Shown in pieces: positions 29,692 to 42,054 of a DNA stretch of 64,000 nt. Source of the DNA: Lamellibrachia columna (taxonomy: Eukaryota > Annelida > Polychaeta > Sabellida > Siboglinidae). How positions within the stretch are numbered: the stretch's first letter is position 1; every line of letters begins with the position of its first letter. The DNA lies in contig OY759261.1 of NCBI GenBank assembly GCA_963662155.1, positions 41,941,056-42,005,055 of the forward strand, read 5' to 3'. Made by a program: the position numbers and the translations under genes. A model generated the notes under the pieces. It ran no database searches. It saw only the letters and a list, made by a program, of their open reading frames with translations, and was not told the origin of the DNA.

Positions 29692-32600
29692 CACAATATT
29701 TATTCCAAATTGTGTTGTGTATTGTATTGCATTGTATTGCCCTTCAAATTGTATTGTGTATTGTATTGTATTGCCCCTCAAATTGTCTTATGTATTGTAC
29801 TGTATTGCCCTTCAGATTATGTTGTGTATTGTATTGTATTGCCCTTCAAATTGTGTTGTGTATTGTATTGTATTGTATTGCCCTTCAAATTGTCTTGTGA
29901 TTTGTATTGTATTGCCCCTCAAATTGTCTTGTGTATTGTACTGTATTGCCCTTCAGATTATGTTGTGTATTGTATTGTATTGTATTGCCCTTCAAATTGT
30001 GTTGTGTATTGTATTGTATTGCCCTTCAAATTGTTTTGTGTACTGTATTGTATTGCCCCTCAAATTGTCTTGTGTATTGTCTTGCATTGCCCTTCAAATT
30101 GTCTTGTGTATTGTATTGTACTGGCCTTCAAATTGTCTTGTGTATTGCACGACTTTACATCATATAAACATTACCATCTAAACGTAAACGTACTTCATCG
30201 TGGAAGAGATTAGAAAGATTAGAGAAATGTGGCATAACGGATTTAACATTAAAAAAAATTATATTAGCTATCGTAGCCGGACAACACTGATACCATTTCA
30301 TGTATATCTCTCATCAACTATGGGGGTTCGAGTTTGCTATGTGATTCATCATCAGGCGCGGAAAATGAGTAGTTAGTGAATAAACGGTATCTTTTCCCAA
30401 GTTAGAGTTTCTCAACAGACACTCAAAAGAGTGTTTCTTAAGGCGTGAAACAGTTAGATGGGTTGCTGACGACATATCTGATTTAACGTTTCTTTCCATT
30501 TTGTCGACATTCGTCGGGCTTTTACTTAAACGTCGGGCTGTTACTTAAAGGTCGGGCTGTTACTTCAACGTCGAGCTGTTACTTAAACGTCGGGCTGTTA
30601 CTTCAACGTCGGGCTGTTACTTCAACGTCGGGTTGTTACTTAAACGTCGGGCTGTTACTTAAACGTCGGGCTGTTACTTCAACGTCGTGCTGTTACTTCG
30701 ACGTCGGGCTGTTACTTCAACGTCGGGCTGTTACTTCAACGTCGGGCTGTTACTTCAACGTCGGGCTGTTACTTCAACGTCGGGCTGTTACTTAAACGTC
30801 GGGCTGTTACTTCAACGTCGGGCTGTTACTTAAACGTCGGGCTGTTACTTCAACGTCGGGTTGTTACTTTAACGTCGGGCTGTTACTTAAAGGTCGGGCT
30901 GTTACTTCAACATCGGGCTGTTACTTAAAGGTCGGGCTGTTACTTCAACGTCGGGCTGTTACTTAAACGTCGGGCTGTTACGTAAACGTCGGGCTGTTAC
31001 TTAAACGTCGGGCTGTTACTTCAACGTCGGGCTGTTACTTCAACGCATGGAGTGAATGAACATATCCATATCCACTCATATGTGTGCAATATATGCGTCG
31101 TTTAGCTACACAGAGCTTGGCGACACCAAATGTGCAGTTTAAGGGATTTCGGCCGATATATCATAATCGCGTAATGCGAGTATGATATATTCGCATATGC
31201 GTATTGCTAAGCCACGATGATATAATTGTTCCGTACTTGAACAATCCCAACCCATGCGACATGGTCGTTTAATTATGTTCAATTTGCGTCGCTGCATCCT
31301 TCACATCGCGTATAACACTTGAACTAACGACATTAAAAATAAATGACACTAATAATAAATGACACCTTTGCAAAGTTCTTCGCCCGCGAATCATACGAGA
31401 CGGTGGCGGTGTAGTACAATTAACTGGACAAGGCCGTAGGTAAAGGAATTTCGCCCACAAAATGCAATGCGTGGTACTTGATGACATATTCCCTTTACAT
31501 CTGAACACAGCTAAACTGGGAGATAGTTTTGTGAGTTTAGAGAGCGAGATCACCGGCTCTATGAGTCGCACTGAGTCTACAGCAGGTTTATTCCATTTTT
31601 CATCTTTTACTTCACCTGGCATAGACACCAGATAGAAGGCATAGACACCATGTAGAAGGCATATATACCAGGTAGAAGGCATAGACACCAGGTAGAAGGC
31701 ATAGATACCAGGTAGAAGGCATAGATACCAGGTAGAAGGCATAGACACCAGGTAGAAGGCATATACACCAGGTAGAAGGCATATATACCAGGTAGAAGGC
31801 ATAGACACCAGGTAGAAGGCATAGACACCAGATAGAAGGCATATATACCAGATAGAAGGCATATACACCAGATAGAAGGCATAGACACCAGATAGAAGGC
31901 ATAGACACCAGATAGAAGGCATAAACACCAGATAGAAGGCATAGACACCAGATAGAAGGCATAGACACCAGATAGAAGGTAAAGACACCAGATAGAAAGC
32001 ATAGACACCAGATAGAAGGTAAAGACACCAGATAGAAAGCATAGACACCAGATAGAAGGCATAGACACCAGATAGAAGGCATAGACACCAGATAGAAGGT
32101 AAAGACACCAGATAGAAAGCATAGACACCAGATAGAAGGCATAGACACCAGATTGAAGGCATAGACACCAGATTGAAGGCATAGACACCAGATTGAAGGC
32201 ATTGACACCAGATTGAAGGCATAGACACCAGATTGAAGGACCAACGGATTTTAGTCTCTCTTCCAAAAGACACGGGGGGCAAAGAGGGGTGAACGAAATT
32301 GCCCAAGTTTCGAAACGACAGCAGGTGATTTTCAACCCTGGTCGACTCGACCGAAAGCCCGACGTTTTACCACACGACCACCGAGTGTCATATACTCGCA
32401 TAATGCTATTAGCTCGTTAGTATTACTAAGCTGTGGTGATGGGATGTTTCTGTAATTTATCAGTCTCAGTCCATGCGACATGATCGTTTAATTACGTTTA
32501 ACTCGCGTCGTCCCGGCCTTCGCATCGCGTATCGTATTACTTGAAGTCATAAATAACGACAATAATGTTAAATGACACCTTTGGAGAATGACAATGTAGA

Positions 32601-34963
32601 ACAGTGAAACTTCGTTTGGGGATCACTAAACTGGTGCTGAAGAAACCGTACAAAATTAACCGACATTTCGTTTCAAACATATGTAGTTTATTTGTTGCGG
32701 CATATAAAGGATGGATACATGTGAATCGGGCGTGGTGCCCACAGACAGTGGAGTCGGGCGTGGTGCCCACAGACAGTGGACTCGGGCGTGGTGCCCACCG
32801 ACAGTGGGGTCGGGCGTGGTGCCCACCGACAGTTGACTCGGGCGTGGTGCCCACCGACAGTGGACTCGGGCGTGGTGCCCACCGGCAGTGGAGTTGGGCG
32901 TGGTGCCCAATGACAGTGGAGTTGGGCGTGGTGCCCACAGACAGTGGAGTCGGGCGTGGTGCCCACAGACAGTGGACTCGGGCGTGGTGCCCACCGACAG
33001 TGGGGTCGGGCGTGGTGCCCACCGACAGTTGACTCGGGCGTGGTGCCCACCGACAGTGGACTCGGGCGTGGTGCCCACCGACAGTGGACTTGGGCGTGGT
33101 GCCCACCGGCAGTGGATTCGGGCGTGGTGCTCACCGACAGTGGATTCGGGCGTGGTGCCCACCTACAGTGGAGTCGGACGTGAAACCCACCGGCAGTAGA
33201 GTCAGGCGTGGTGCCCACCGACAGTGGAGTTGGGCGTGGTGCCCAATGACAGTGGAGTTGGGCGTTGTGCCCACTGACAGTGGAGTCTGGCGTGGCGCCC
33301 ACCAACAGGGTGGAGTCGGGCGTGGTGCCCACCGACAGTGTTTCGGGCGTGGTGCCCACCGACAGTGGAGTCGGGCGTGGTGCCCACCGACAGTGAAGTC
33401 GGACGTGGTGCCCACCGACAGTGGAGTCGGGCGTGGTGCCCACCGACAGTGGACGTCGTCAACGCACGCCATTGCTTTTAATAAGAGACACTAATATATT
33501 GCCAGATCAAATCATTCGTGAAAACACCGCCATTGCCTTCCACATCCACGGTAACCTAAACTAATTCCCTCCTTAGTTTCAGATGAAGACTCCGTCGCGA
33601 AGAAACTCTACGATGAAGTTCGCGTGCTCTGCTGGGTGATGACGTCAGAAAACAATTTGCAGAAGAAGGCGCGTCATGTGCAAGCCACATGGGGACGCCA
33701 CTGCAATAAGGTGCTGTTCGTGAGCGATCACAAAGACGACGACTTCCCGACGATTGACGTCACCGTACAGAAAGGGCGATGGCACCTAACGGCGAAGTCG
33801 ATGAAGGCGTTCGACTATGTCTACAGGCACCATTACGACGACGCTGATTGGTTCATGAAGGCCGATGACGACACCTACGTCATCTTAGAGAATCTCCGTT
33901 ATTTTCTGTCGTCTCAGAGTCCATCGGACCCTGTGTACTTCGGTCACCACTACAAATGGATCGTCAGACAGGGCTATCATTCCGGGGGCGCTGGTTACGT
34001 TCTCAGCCGCGAAGCTCTTCGTAGATTCGGCACAAGGAAGAATGGCACGTGCGCCGATGACTTCCATGCCGAAGACGTGGAGGTGGGACGATGTCTTCAG
34101 AGTCTGGGCGTCTCCACGGGAGATTCTAGGGACGTGATGGGACGCAGTCGTTTTCACAGTTTATCGCCCAGCAAGCACATACTCGGCAAATTTCCAAAAA
34201 AGTACGATTATTATGAGAAGTACGGAGCCAAGAAGGTTCGTCGAATATCTTTCTTTTTTTCTGTTGTCGTATTTTCCTTTCGATTCATTATTTTAAAGAA
34301 AATTGTAAAAGCATTTTTGAAGATGAGGTCTGATTGTTGAGACCGGACCATCGCTTAGAAAGATGTTCGTTCGATTACGCTCTTCGAAGAACACCCACGC
34401 GTTGATGATGTTTGTGAGTGAGTGAGTGAGTGAAGTGAGTGAGTGAGTGAGTGAGTGTGTGAGTGAGTGAGTGAGCGAGCGAGTGGGTAGGGGGTGGGTG
34501 AGTGGGTGGGTGGGTGGGTGGGTGGGTGGGTGGGTGGGTGGGTGGGTGGGTGGGTGGGTGGGTGGGTGGGTGGGTGGGTGGGTGGGTGAGCGAGGGTGTC
34601 AGTCAGACAGTCAGTCAGTCAATGTGTCAGCGAGCAAGTGTCCGAAACATTGCCTGAGTGAATATTCGATGTTATGTTATCGACTTGAATCGGCCATTGT
34701 TTGCAATATTTTTTCTGTGTCCGCAGGGCATGGATGTCTTAAGCGACTACGCCATTTCGTTCCACTACATAACTCCCGACGAGATGTACTCGCTCGAGTA
34801 CTTGATCTATCACCTCAAGACACACGGCATTGTGCACGGACCATTGAACTTGAATTATGTCAAGTCATCAGATAAAGCGCGAAACACCACGGATGTAGGG
34901 GCACCAGCAAAGACCGCAAAAGTCATAGATGCACCGACACCAAAGAAAATTAAACAACATTAA
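29168..34963 (+). CDS. C1GALT1-like: C1GALT1-like core 1 beta-1,3-galactosyltransferase, gene B
   Basis: Exons 29168-29342, 33583-34235 and 34727-34963 join in phases 1 and 0 to a 354-residue open frame. It starts MAKREMTTLFITGIFTGI, a type II Golgi anchor, followed by a short stem with CRC. The GT31 catalytic domain opens with DEVRVLCWVMT and contains ARHVQATWGRHCNKVLF, KADDDTYVI (Asp 153-155), SGGAGYVLSREALRRF, VGRCLQSLGVSTGDSRD and, in exon 3, SDYAISFHY and EYLIYHLKTHG. The fold and motifs are those of T-synthase, which makes Gal-beta1,3-GalNAc on Ser/Thr. After the domain is a Lys/Pro/Thr tail (ARNTTDVGAPAKTAKV then TPKKIKQH) absent from gene A. That tail is the seed of the 51-bp satellite in copy C. 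Intron 1 (4.2 kb) is mostly minisatellites. The long intron and the match of exon 1 rest on phase and topology, not on transcript data. Confidence 0.85.
29412..29503. mobile_element. 92-bp pogo/Tigger-like mini-MITE
   Basis: Left end CAGTGGACCCCACTTAA and right end complementary to CAGTGGATTCCGCTTAA, each flanked by TA. The CAGTGGA-type end with TA duplication resembles pogo/Tigger. It sits 70 bases into gene B intron 1. Confidence 0.7.
29600..29691. repeat. (TGCG)n, about 22 units
   Basis: Tetranucleotide run of alternating purine and pyrimidine. Confidence 0.97.
29695..30150. repeat. Minisatellite of about 35 bp, about 13 copies
   Basis: Units contain TATTGTATTGCCCTTCAAAT with variable numbers of an internal TATTG pentamer, so the unit length varies between about 32 and 40. 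Confidence 0.9.
30150..30510. other. Intron 1 of gene B, unique stretch
   Basis: No repeat or coding feature recognised. Confidence 0.4.
30515..31045. repeat. 19-bp minisatellite, about 28 copies
   Basis: Unit CGTCGGGCTGTTACTTCAA, with TTAAA and TTCAA variants interspersed. Confidence 0.97.
31045..31610. other. Intron 1 of gene B, unique stretch
   Basis: Nothing coding is recognised. Part of 31245-31390 (ATGCGACATGGTCGTTTAAT ...) recurs as a diverged copy at 32473-32590, so the flanks of the 20-bp array and SINE are themselves duplicated. Confidence 0.5.
31615..32237. repeat. 20-bp minisatellite, about 31 copies
   Basis: Unit GGCATAGACACCAGATAGAA. Variants (GGTAGAA, GATTGAA, GGTAAAG) are grouped in blocks, showing block-wise expansion. 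It begins exactly at the 3' end of the SINE at 32238-32395. Confidence 0.97.
32238..32395 (-). mobile_element. tRNA-derived SINE
   Basis: Minus strand starts with a tRNA-like head: A-box-like TGGTCGTGTGGTAAAACG, then GTCGGGCTTTCGGTCG, then B-box-like AGGGTTGAAAATCAC. A body follows ending in GAGAGACTAAAATCCGTTGG. The head has lost the canonical B box, so it is not a tRNA gene. Confidence 0.7.
32730..33458. repeat. 28-bp minisatellite, about 26 copies, with higher-order repeat
   Basis: Unit starts GTGCCCACCGACAGTGGAGT. A run of seven units starting at 32736 recurs in the same variant order from 32932, giving a 196-bp higher-order unit. It lies 124 bases before gene B exon 2. Confidence 0.95.
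33583..34235 (+). CDS. C1GALT1-like: Gene B exon 2: catalytic domain
   Basis: Acceptor TTAGTTTCAG ends at 33582. The exon starts with AT completing an Asp codon. It carries the main GT31 domain with the DDD motif and ends KYGAKK before donor AAG|GTTCGT, phase 0. Confidence 0.92.
34412..34590. repeat. (TGAG)n-(TGGG)n in gene B intron 2
   Basis: Tetranucleotide repeats; the G-rich strand could form quadruplexes. The matching intron of copy C carries (TGTGCG)n and (GGGT)n instead. Confidence 0.95.
34727..34963 (+). CDS. C1GALT1-like: Gene B exon 3: C-terminus and basic tail
   Basis: Acceptor GTGTCCGCAG ends at 34726. Encodes [31 protein letters not shown], then a hydrophilic tail ending TPKKIKQH and TAA. 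The tail contains one copy of the segment that is amplified in copy C. Confidence 0.92.
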   Translation, partial: GMDVLSDYAISFHYITPDEMYSLEYLIYHLKTHGIVHGPLNLNYVKSSDKARNTTDVGAPAKTAKVIDAPTPKKIKQH

Positions 34964-35394
34964 TGTTCCACGTAGGCGCTAAAAAATTATGTCATCGGCA
35001 AACAATGACGGTGGGAAAGTGTGTCGCTCATACATAACCTGTTACACAATATCCTTCATCAATCGGATGCAACATATCTTGACAGTTGGACCTATTTATC
35101 AGAAATGCCCTTCTTCAATTACACATTTCGTTTGTCTAGTTTTAAAGTCATTTTGCAAAAACACCTGTCTAATATCCACTTTGATATATTAGCGCGTTTG
35201 TGTACGTTTGTGTACGTTTGTGTACGTTCAGTGCTTAGTTCTTTACAAATCCTCGGACGAACTATTAAATTATTAAACTTCGCTACAAAATTGTTCTGGC
35301 TCTATATATACTGATATACTGCTATTCATGTTTTCGCAGGTTACACGTTCTAACAATCAAAGCCATATTTCAATGATTTTATCAAGAGTACGTA

Positions 35395-35728
35395 AAAAAG
35401 TACGTTCTTATATAGCACATTATCCAGTCCTCGGGACTGCTCAAAGCGCGTTACGCTTCGCCCCCTGGCAGACCTGTTCATTCCAAGGCCATTTAAACTT
35501 CTCTGGGAAGCATTCAACCACACTGCAATTACTGCGAAGACTACTTGTTCACATATCCAACACTGTCTGTATTGCCAGGTGCTCATTTACACAGCTGAGA
35601 GAACTGTGGCAACGTGGGGTGATCAAACTCGCCACAGGTTCGAAGCGACAGCCATGGAATTTGAAACCGGGTTCTCTCGATTGAGAGTAAGGTATTTTAA
35701 CCGGTTTGCTATCGCGCCCCGTACTATT
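35395..35728 (-). mobile_element. tRNA-derived SINE present only in the B copy
   Basis: Minus strand: tRNA-like head with GATAGCAAACCGGTTAAAAT (A box), ACTCTCAATCGAGAG (anticodon arm) and CCCGGTTTCAAATTCC (B box), then a body, then a 3' end resembling LINE tails (GTCCCGAGGACTGG, TGTGCTATATAAGAACG). The matching site in copy C (about 48135) lacks it. Confidence 0.75.
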
Positions 35729-35729
35729 T

Positions 35730-36890
35730 TATTACACCGAAATTGTTATTTAGACTATCCCCACACTACACATTTTCAACTTAATTATCCTCATACGCAA
35801 TGCAATAAATTGAGGAAGGCGTTTTATTGCCTATATCACAGGCTGACAGAATAATGAACTAATCGAAAAACGCAATTTATGTGGATGTAGATTACATGCC
35901 TATGATATATATGCATTCATCTAACATGCGGAAAACGTAAGAAATGTTGTTGAATGTTATTCACATACATATTTCTAAATTATGTTGTCTTACCAGTGCC
36001 TTAGCTCAGCAAGAAATCGCCCGATGTCAACATATGGTTTACCAGTTCTAAGGTATGGAATTGGCCCATATTACCGGTATGCTCATATTACCGAACCTTC
36101 CCTACACCCATAATCTGGGTGCATACATAATTTCCGTCACAATGAAAAGTACGGCTTGGAACCAGTCGAAGATGTGTGCGACAATTGTAGCGCCGCAGCA
36201 CTGAGCCTGAAAAACCACTTGTGACAAACTATGTTACGAACACTGCTGAAACAGTAGACCGCATACATCTTTATGGTGTTGTAGGTTATGTTGTGTGATG
36301 ATTTGTTTCACACGTCGTGCATACGTTTTAGTACGATTGCTGCTAGTTTACATCAAGATATAACAAGGTCTCGAGATAGGTTTTACTCATTTCATGTTAC
36401 GTGGCTTCATGACTCGATTTCACAAATTCACGTCGGTGAAGCATTCCCATCTTTAAGGTGTTGCTACAGCATACAAGGTGTCCGTTGCTTGATTGGCTTA
36501 TGATTTCTGCTGTTTGCTGACGTCATAGTAAGGCGGATCGTCACCGACATGCGCAGTGTTCCTTAATTATTGCAGATTCTTCCAAGATTTAATAAATTCA
36601 TTCGTTTCGTTTTAGAAGCATTTCGCGAAAATTCAAACCTACCCAGAGTTGCCAACATTTGAAGAATTTTTTAGTAGATTTGTTCGAAATTCGAAATGGA
36701 GAGGGATGTTTGCGTCGGTGCAATATAGATAAGTAGGATTGTCAGATACATCATTTTATATATCATCATGTGCGTATGGCATGCGTAGGATTGGCAGATA
36801 TATTGCCATATGCATATGGTATGTTTAGGGGGGTCAGACGTTTGTTATATGCGTAAGATTGTCAGAAAGCATACCTATGTGTGCATGCCC
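35730..36890. other. 3' flank of gene B; no gene seen
   Basis: Homologous in part to 48170-49320. An AATAAA at 35804-35809 could serve gene B but is 840 bases past the stop. No coding region recognised. Confidence 0.45.
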
Positions 36891-36894
36891 ACCT

Positions 36895-37050
36895 AGTATG
36901 TAATACGACGTGCTAGCTCTAGTATCCATTACGACATGCTAGCTCTAGTATCCAATACGACATGCTGGCTCTAGTATCCAATACGACATGCTGGCTCTAG
37001 TATTCAATACGACATGCTAGCTCTATTATCCAATACGACATGCTAGCCCG
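36895..37050. repeat. 27-bp tandem repeat, about 6 copies
   Basis: Unit includes GCTAGCTCTAGTATCCAATA. The homologous place in copy C (about 51935) has a single unit. Confidence 0.93.
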
Positions 37051-37507
37051 TGTGTGTGTAAATGTTTAATTTATATGCAATCATCGGACAAAATGTTGTA
37101 TTAGTTTTGACCGGATCAAAGTTAACTATTTCGATGATTTTAACAAAAACACGCACTCTTTTATTAAACCGACTGCCCATGTTACTTAAACTGTTGACGC
37201 ACTACATATATGAATACCAACGAACTTGATTCGCGATGTGCCAAATGAATTGAGAACTGGGTTTTCAACTATCTATAGTATCCATTTGATGGTCGAATGC
37301 CCATGGGTGCAGGCCTCGTTTATTGTAAACGGAGTGACGATTGGCTCGCCGCATCGGCTTCATCGAGTGGTTGATCAATTTGAGGAGTGCCCTTGTTTCC
37401 CGCCTCTTGCTTGCTAACATATAATGTCACCACGACTCGAGTTAATCATCAATGTGATAAATGTAGACGAAGCTAAAACTTTTGTTTAGGTGTAAAAAAA
37501 AACGTAT

Positions 37508-37518
37508 TCCAGGTGAGT

Positions 37519-37577
<59 letters not shown>

Positions 37578-37592
37578 GTGGACCGTGGAATC
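37508..37592. repeat. 7-bp tandem repeat, about 11 copies
   Basis: CCGTGGA heptamer run. Copy C has a single unit at about 52200. Confidence 0.95.
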
Positions 37593-37849
37593 CCGTATGC
37601 TTTCTTTACTAGTCCAGTGGGAGTCTTCGCCAAAACAGTGGAACCAACCAAAGTTCGAGGTTGTGAAACGCATGCCATGTGTCGGTTCACAGATCACGAT
37701 TTCCCGATAAAAAATTATGTAGCGTACTGTAATGAAATATGCACGTTGTCCGTCTATCCATACACATCAACTCTCCGTCATTCTTGCGTAGTCTCCGCCA
37801 ATTTTACATAACCAACAAATCACGGTCCCGGTGACTGAAATCCTCCAAA

Positions 37850-37949
<100 letters not shown>

Positions 37950-38277
37950 CATATGGCGATTTCTCGATTTCCTGTTTATTTACATTAGACTCATTTCGTA
38001 TGAATCGTCACTGATTCTAGCTATTAAATGTAATATCTCTATATGGAGGGGACAGAATAAGAGACCTGTGGCGGTCTTATTTTATATAACTGTTTAACTG
38101 TATCAATGATATTAACCTTGGTGATAATATTACATACCATATACCTGTGATGTATTCGTGACTGTTTCTGAACTTGAGGTGGTTAACATCTAGGCTAAAA
38201 CAAATACTATTACTTTAGCATTTTTAAAGGAAGTAAAACATGTCAGGTTTCCCATGTTAGAAGAAGAGCTGTTATAT

Positions 38278-38531
<254 letters not shown>

Positions 38532-38609
38532 TGATTTTGGAGGATTTAAGTCTCCGGGAACGTGATTTATTGATTATGTAAAAATGGCGGAGACTACACA
38601 AGAATGACG

Positions 38610-39195
38610 GAGAGTTGATGTGTATGGATCGACGGACAATTTCATTATAAGATACGATAAGATAAGACAAGATAAGAAGAACATTTGTATAGCGCCGTAA
38701 ATCTAGATAAATCCATTCGGAGACGCTTAAGATACATGCATATGCAAAACATTGATAAGTTATGTAAATGATGATAAATTAATTCAGATAGAAGAGAATA
38801 TATTAAAGTAGAAGAAGTATTGAACAAACAAAAAAATAAAAATACATAATAATAATAAATAAATAGGTGATGCTAATGATGCTTATGCAACCCAGAAGAG
38901 ATGCGTTTTTATGAGGCTTTTAAAAGTCACTAGGCCAGAGATTGTCTTCATTTTGTTTGGAAGTGCATTCAACATTCTTGGAGCAGAAACCGAGAAAGTT
39001 CTGTCGCCGTATGGCCACGAGATGGCGGCACAAATCGTTCTTTGTAGCCGAACGTAACACACGAGTAGCTCGTTGTTCGTGGAGTAGGTTAGTTATGTAA
39101 GCGGGTGCCAGTCCGCTATACAAATGTTCTTCTTATCTTGTCTTATCTTATCGTATCTTATAATGAAATTGTCCGTCGATCCATACACATCAACT
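38610..39195 (-). mobile_element. L2-like LINE 3' end inside an inverted repeat
   Basis: Minus strand 39118-38860 encodes YSGLAPAYITNLL, ATRVLRSATKNDL and (frameshifted) LNALPNKMKTISGLVTFKSL, the C-terminus of L2/jockey-type ORF2. It is followed by a 3' UTR ending TTTACGGCGCTATACAAATG and a tail of (TTATCTTG)-like repeats. The last 83 bp (38610-38692) recur perfectly inverted at 39114-39195, so the tail faces itself across the element. Confidence 0.8.
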
Positions 39196-39283
39196 CTCGA
39201 GCACGAAACGCCAGTAGAAGAATTGCATAATGAATGCGTTGCTTCACGGGAAGCCAGGGCAGTTTCTTGAACACTGGTGTGAT

Positions 39284-39285
<2 letters not shown>

Positions 39286-39339
<54 letters not shown>
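39286..39339. repeat. (TA)n
   Basis: About 26 TA units. Confidence 0.97.
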
Positions 39340-39341
<2 letters not shown>

Positions 39342-40585
39342 TTATGTTTTATATATGTTTAAAGCCAATCAAAGATATAATTACATATGTGTATATGTGT
39401 GTGTGTATATGGCACTATGCATACATGTCAGATGTCTGAAATATCTCGTGGATGACAGTTTAATTTCATGCTGGCTTGGCAAGAAATGTGTCTGGAAAAA
39501 AGCTTTGAATTGAATTCCACATGTTGTCCGTTGTCCGTACGCAAGTGTTATTTTGTTATGGGACACAACCAACAACTGCTATATTTGACCAAGATAGAAT
39601 CAAGCCACGTGACACTTGGCTCCACATAGACAATGCTGTGTCGATGAAATTACAAAAAAGTTCACTTGAAAAGTTCACGACGAAATAATTATTTACACTG
39701 ACTAGTACAAATAGTTTCATTACAATATTTTTTTTACCAGGCTAACATATTGATATACCAGGAAAGGATGTGTTGTATGGACATGCAAAAAGTATTTTGC
39801 CGGACCGGAATGCGAATGACCTGACATCTAGCTGTATACGAGGAAAAATGCTGTAAATGTATATGTCGACTTAGCCAATAATAAAAAACCGTTACCATAG
39901 ATATTGTTATGTTAAATTTTTACTATTTAGCTTATTATTGATTCATCTTTACTATAGTCTTACAACAAATGTTAATTGCCTTATCTATAGACAACCAGTA
40001 ATACAGATCCGTCCGCTCTGTAGCCGATCAGCTTTGGAGAGCTGACTCAACCGTTCTATAGACAACCAGTGTAACAGAACCGACTGGTCGCCTCTGTATC
40101 CAATCAGCGTTAGAGAGTCGACTCGTCAGCGCTGTGAGCATATAGCCACGGCCATTATATTTCGTAAGGAAAAATCCACACCGACCGAGCAACGTCGTGT
40201 CACGTGCAAACAATACTTACAGACGTAAAGTCGCATTTATTATTGGATTATGAAGTGGTGCTGTTTTTAGCGAAATATTCCAAAAATATTAGCGATGCTT
40301 ATTATCAGGCAAATTTGTGTTATTAAATATAATTTATCTTAGTTGGCTCATTTTCTTTTTGGAGCGTTCAATTTGCAACTATGTAATACTAAAGAAATAA
40401 TTTTAAACCGGAAATACAATTTATAATAAGTTTTTGTTAATATTAAATTTAATAATCTCAAACCAGGCCCAGGCCCGGCCCAAGCTCGATGTGTTTAATA
40501 TGTTATCAGCCCATGCCCGGCCCAGCCCTTGAAATTTAGTAGAGGCCCGGCCCGGCCCAAACCCCGGCACGTGCAAGGCACAAAC
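39340..40585. other. Unique AT-rich stretch; no gene seen
   Basis: A roughly 72-bp segment beginning TATAGACAACCAGT is tandemly duplicated at 39985-40125. A GC-rich (GGCCC)-type patch lies at 40460-40565. Nothing coding is recognised. Confidence 0.5.
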
Positions 40586-40587
40586 AC

Positions 40588-40790
<203 letters not shown>

Positions 40791-40878
40791 CGCACGTATG
40801 CACACACATGCACCTCCCAGATTACTTTCAATCGCGGAAATACTTTAATAGATAAAAAACGATCTACACAAAAAATAC

Positions 40879-41045
<167 letters not shown>

Positions 41046-41099
41046 CATTCGGGTGCCTCATTATCATATTGTGTGTGTTTAACGTCCCCCCCCCCACCT

Positions 41100-42050
41100 C
41101 ACCCCGCACAGTAGTGTGTTTGCATTGGTAAATTGTATAGATCCTTTGTTTTGACTTGTGTATTTCGGTACTTTTATATTTGTCCTCGTCTATACTATAT
41201 CATGACCAAGCTGTGGCAAATTTCAAGGGTTTTTGGTAACCAGCGGGGGGATTACTGACCCCACCTTTATGTGTATTACACTGTAAATACTATCTAGCCT
41301 TTAATATTCTTGTGTAGAATGTAGCTATGTGTGTTTCCCTTGCACATCATATGCGGTAACATTGCGTAATAACAATAGCTATTTTCAAGGGTTTTTGGTA
41401 TCCTATATCCTATATCCTATATATATATATATTGCACACTTATAATAATATCGTATTTCATCTTAAGCTGTGCACAGTACGCTGCGGACATTGTATACTG
41501 TGCATACATTTCAGTGTGCATAGTGGCAATCCTTTTCATGTATGTCTGATGGCAATATATTAGTCCTGCAGCAAAGGCCAACAGAAGTAAACTGTACCGG
41601 GGCCGAAAGTATAGCATTTGTCACTATGGTTAAAATTTATCTTTGTGGTGTTGAGTTCATGAAAATTTAAGACATTTTCTACATTCGGTGCGAACAAGAT
41701 GGCGGCCTTGTTCCAAAATGGCCGCTGGTCTATTAATGGAATGTTGTATCTCCATAATTATTGCACTTAGGAAGGTTTATGGGGTCAGTAATTCAATAAA
41801 ACTATTTGTAATAATGTCAGGTGATGGGTTACCGATTGTCTGTCTGTCCGTCGCAACTTTTCGTTTCCGTGCGATAACTTGAGTACCGTTTGTCCGATCT
41901 ACACGTTACGTCATATGTATACAGTTATCAATCATGGGAAGACACCTATTGAAAGTGAGGTTTGTCGGCTAAAGGCCAAGGTCACCAGAGCTAAAAATAT
42001 ATTGTTTTCACGCATTTTAGTTTTCGTGCGATAACCCGATATTCACAATA
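41100..42050. other. Intergenic; probable old interspersed repeat at 41640-42030
   Basis: No gene. The part with TTTCCGTGCGATAACTTGAG, GTTTGTCCGATC and AAGGCCAAGGTCACC looks like a widespread invertebrate interspersed repeat family, but I cannot name it. Confidence 0.35.
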
Positions 42051-42054
42051 CTTC

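Larger units (their letters stand above)
34345..37670 (+). repeat. Segmental duplication, gene B copy
   Basis: From mid intron 2 of gene B through its 3' flank, this segment aligns piecewise with 45255-52352. Anchors include the exon 3 region, AATCGGATGCAA near 35060/47796, TGGGTGCATACATAATTT near 36117/48924, GTAGATTTGTTCGAAATTC near 36673/49308 and ACGTATTCCA near 37501/52183. The B copy is 3.3 kb and the C copy 7.1 kb. Confidence 0.85.

Noticed and set aside
30515..31045. CRISPR-like array
   Set aside because: Units are directly adjacent without unique spacers, and the context is an animal intron. The same applies to all other arrays here.
31269..33494. Several repetitive frames of 80-345 codons on both strands
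   Set aside because: They coincide with the 20-bp and 28-bp arrays in gene B intron 1 and have no non-repeat domain.
32238..35728. tRNA genes at the two tRNA-like heads
   Set aside because: Boxes A and B are diverged, the acceptor stem is not intact, and both heads continue into SINE bodies.
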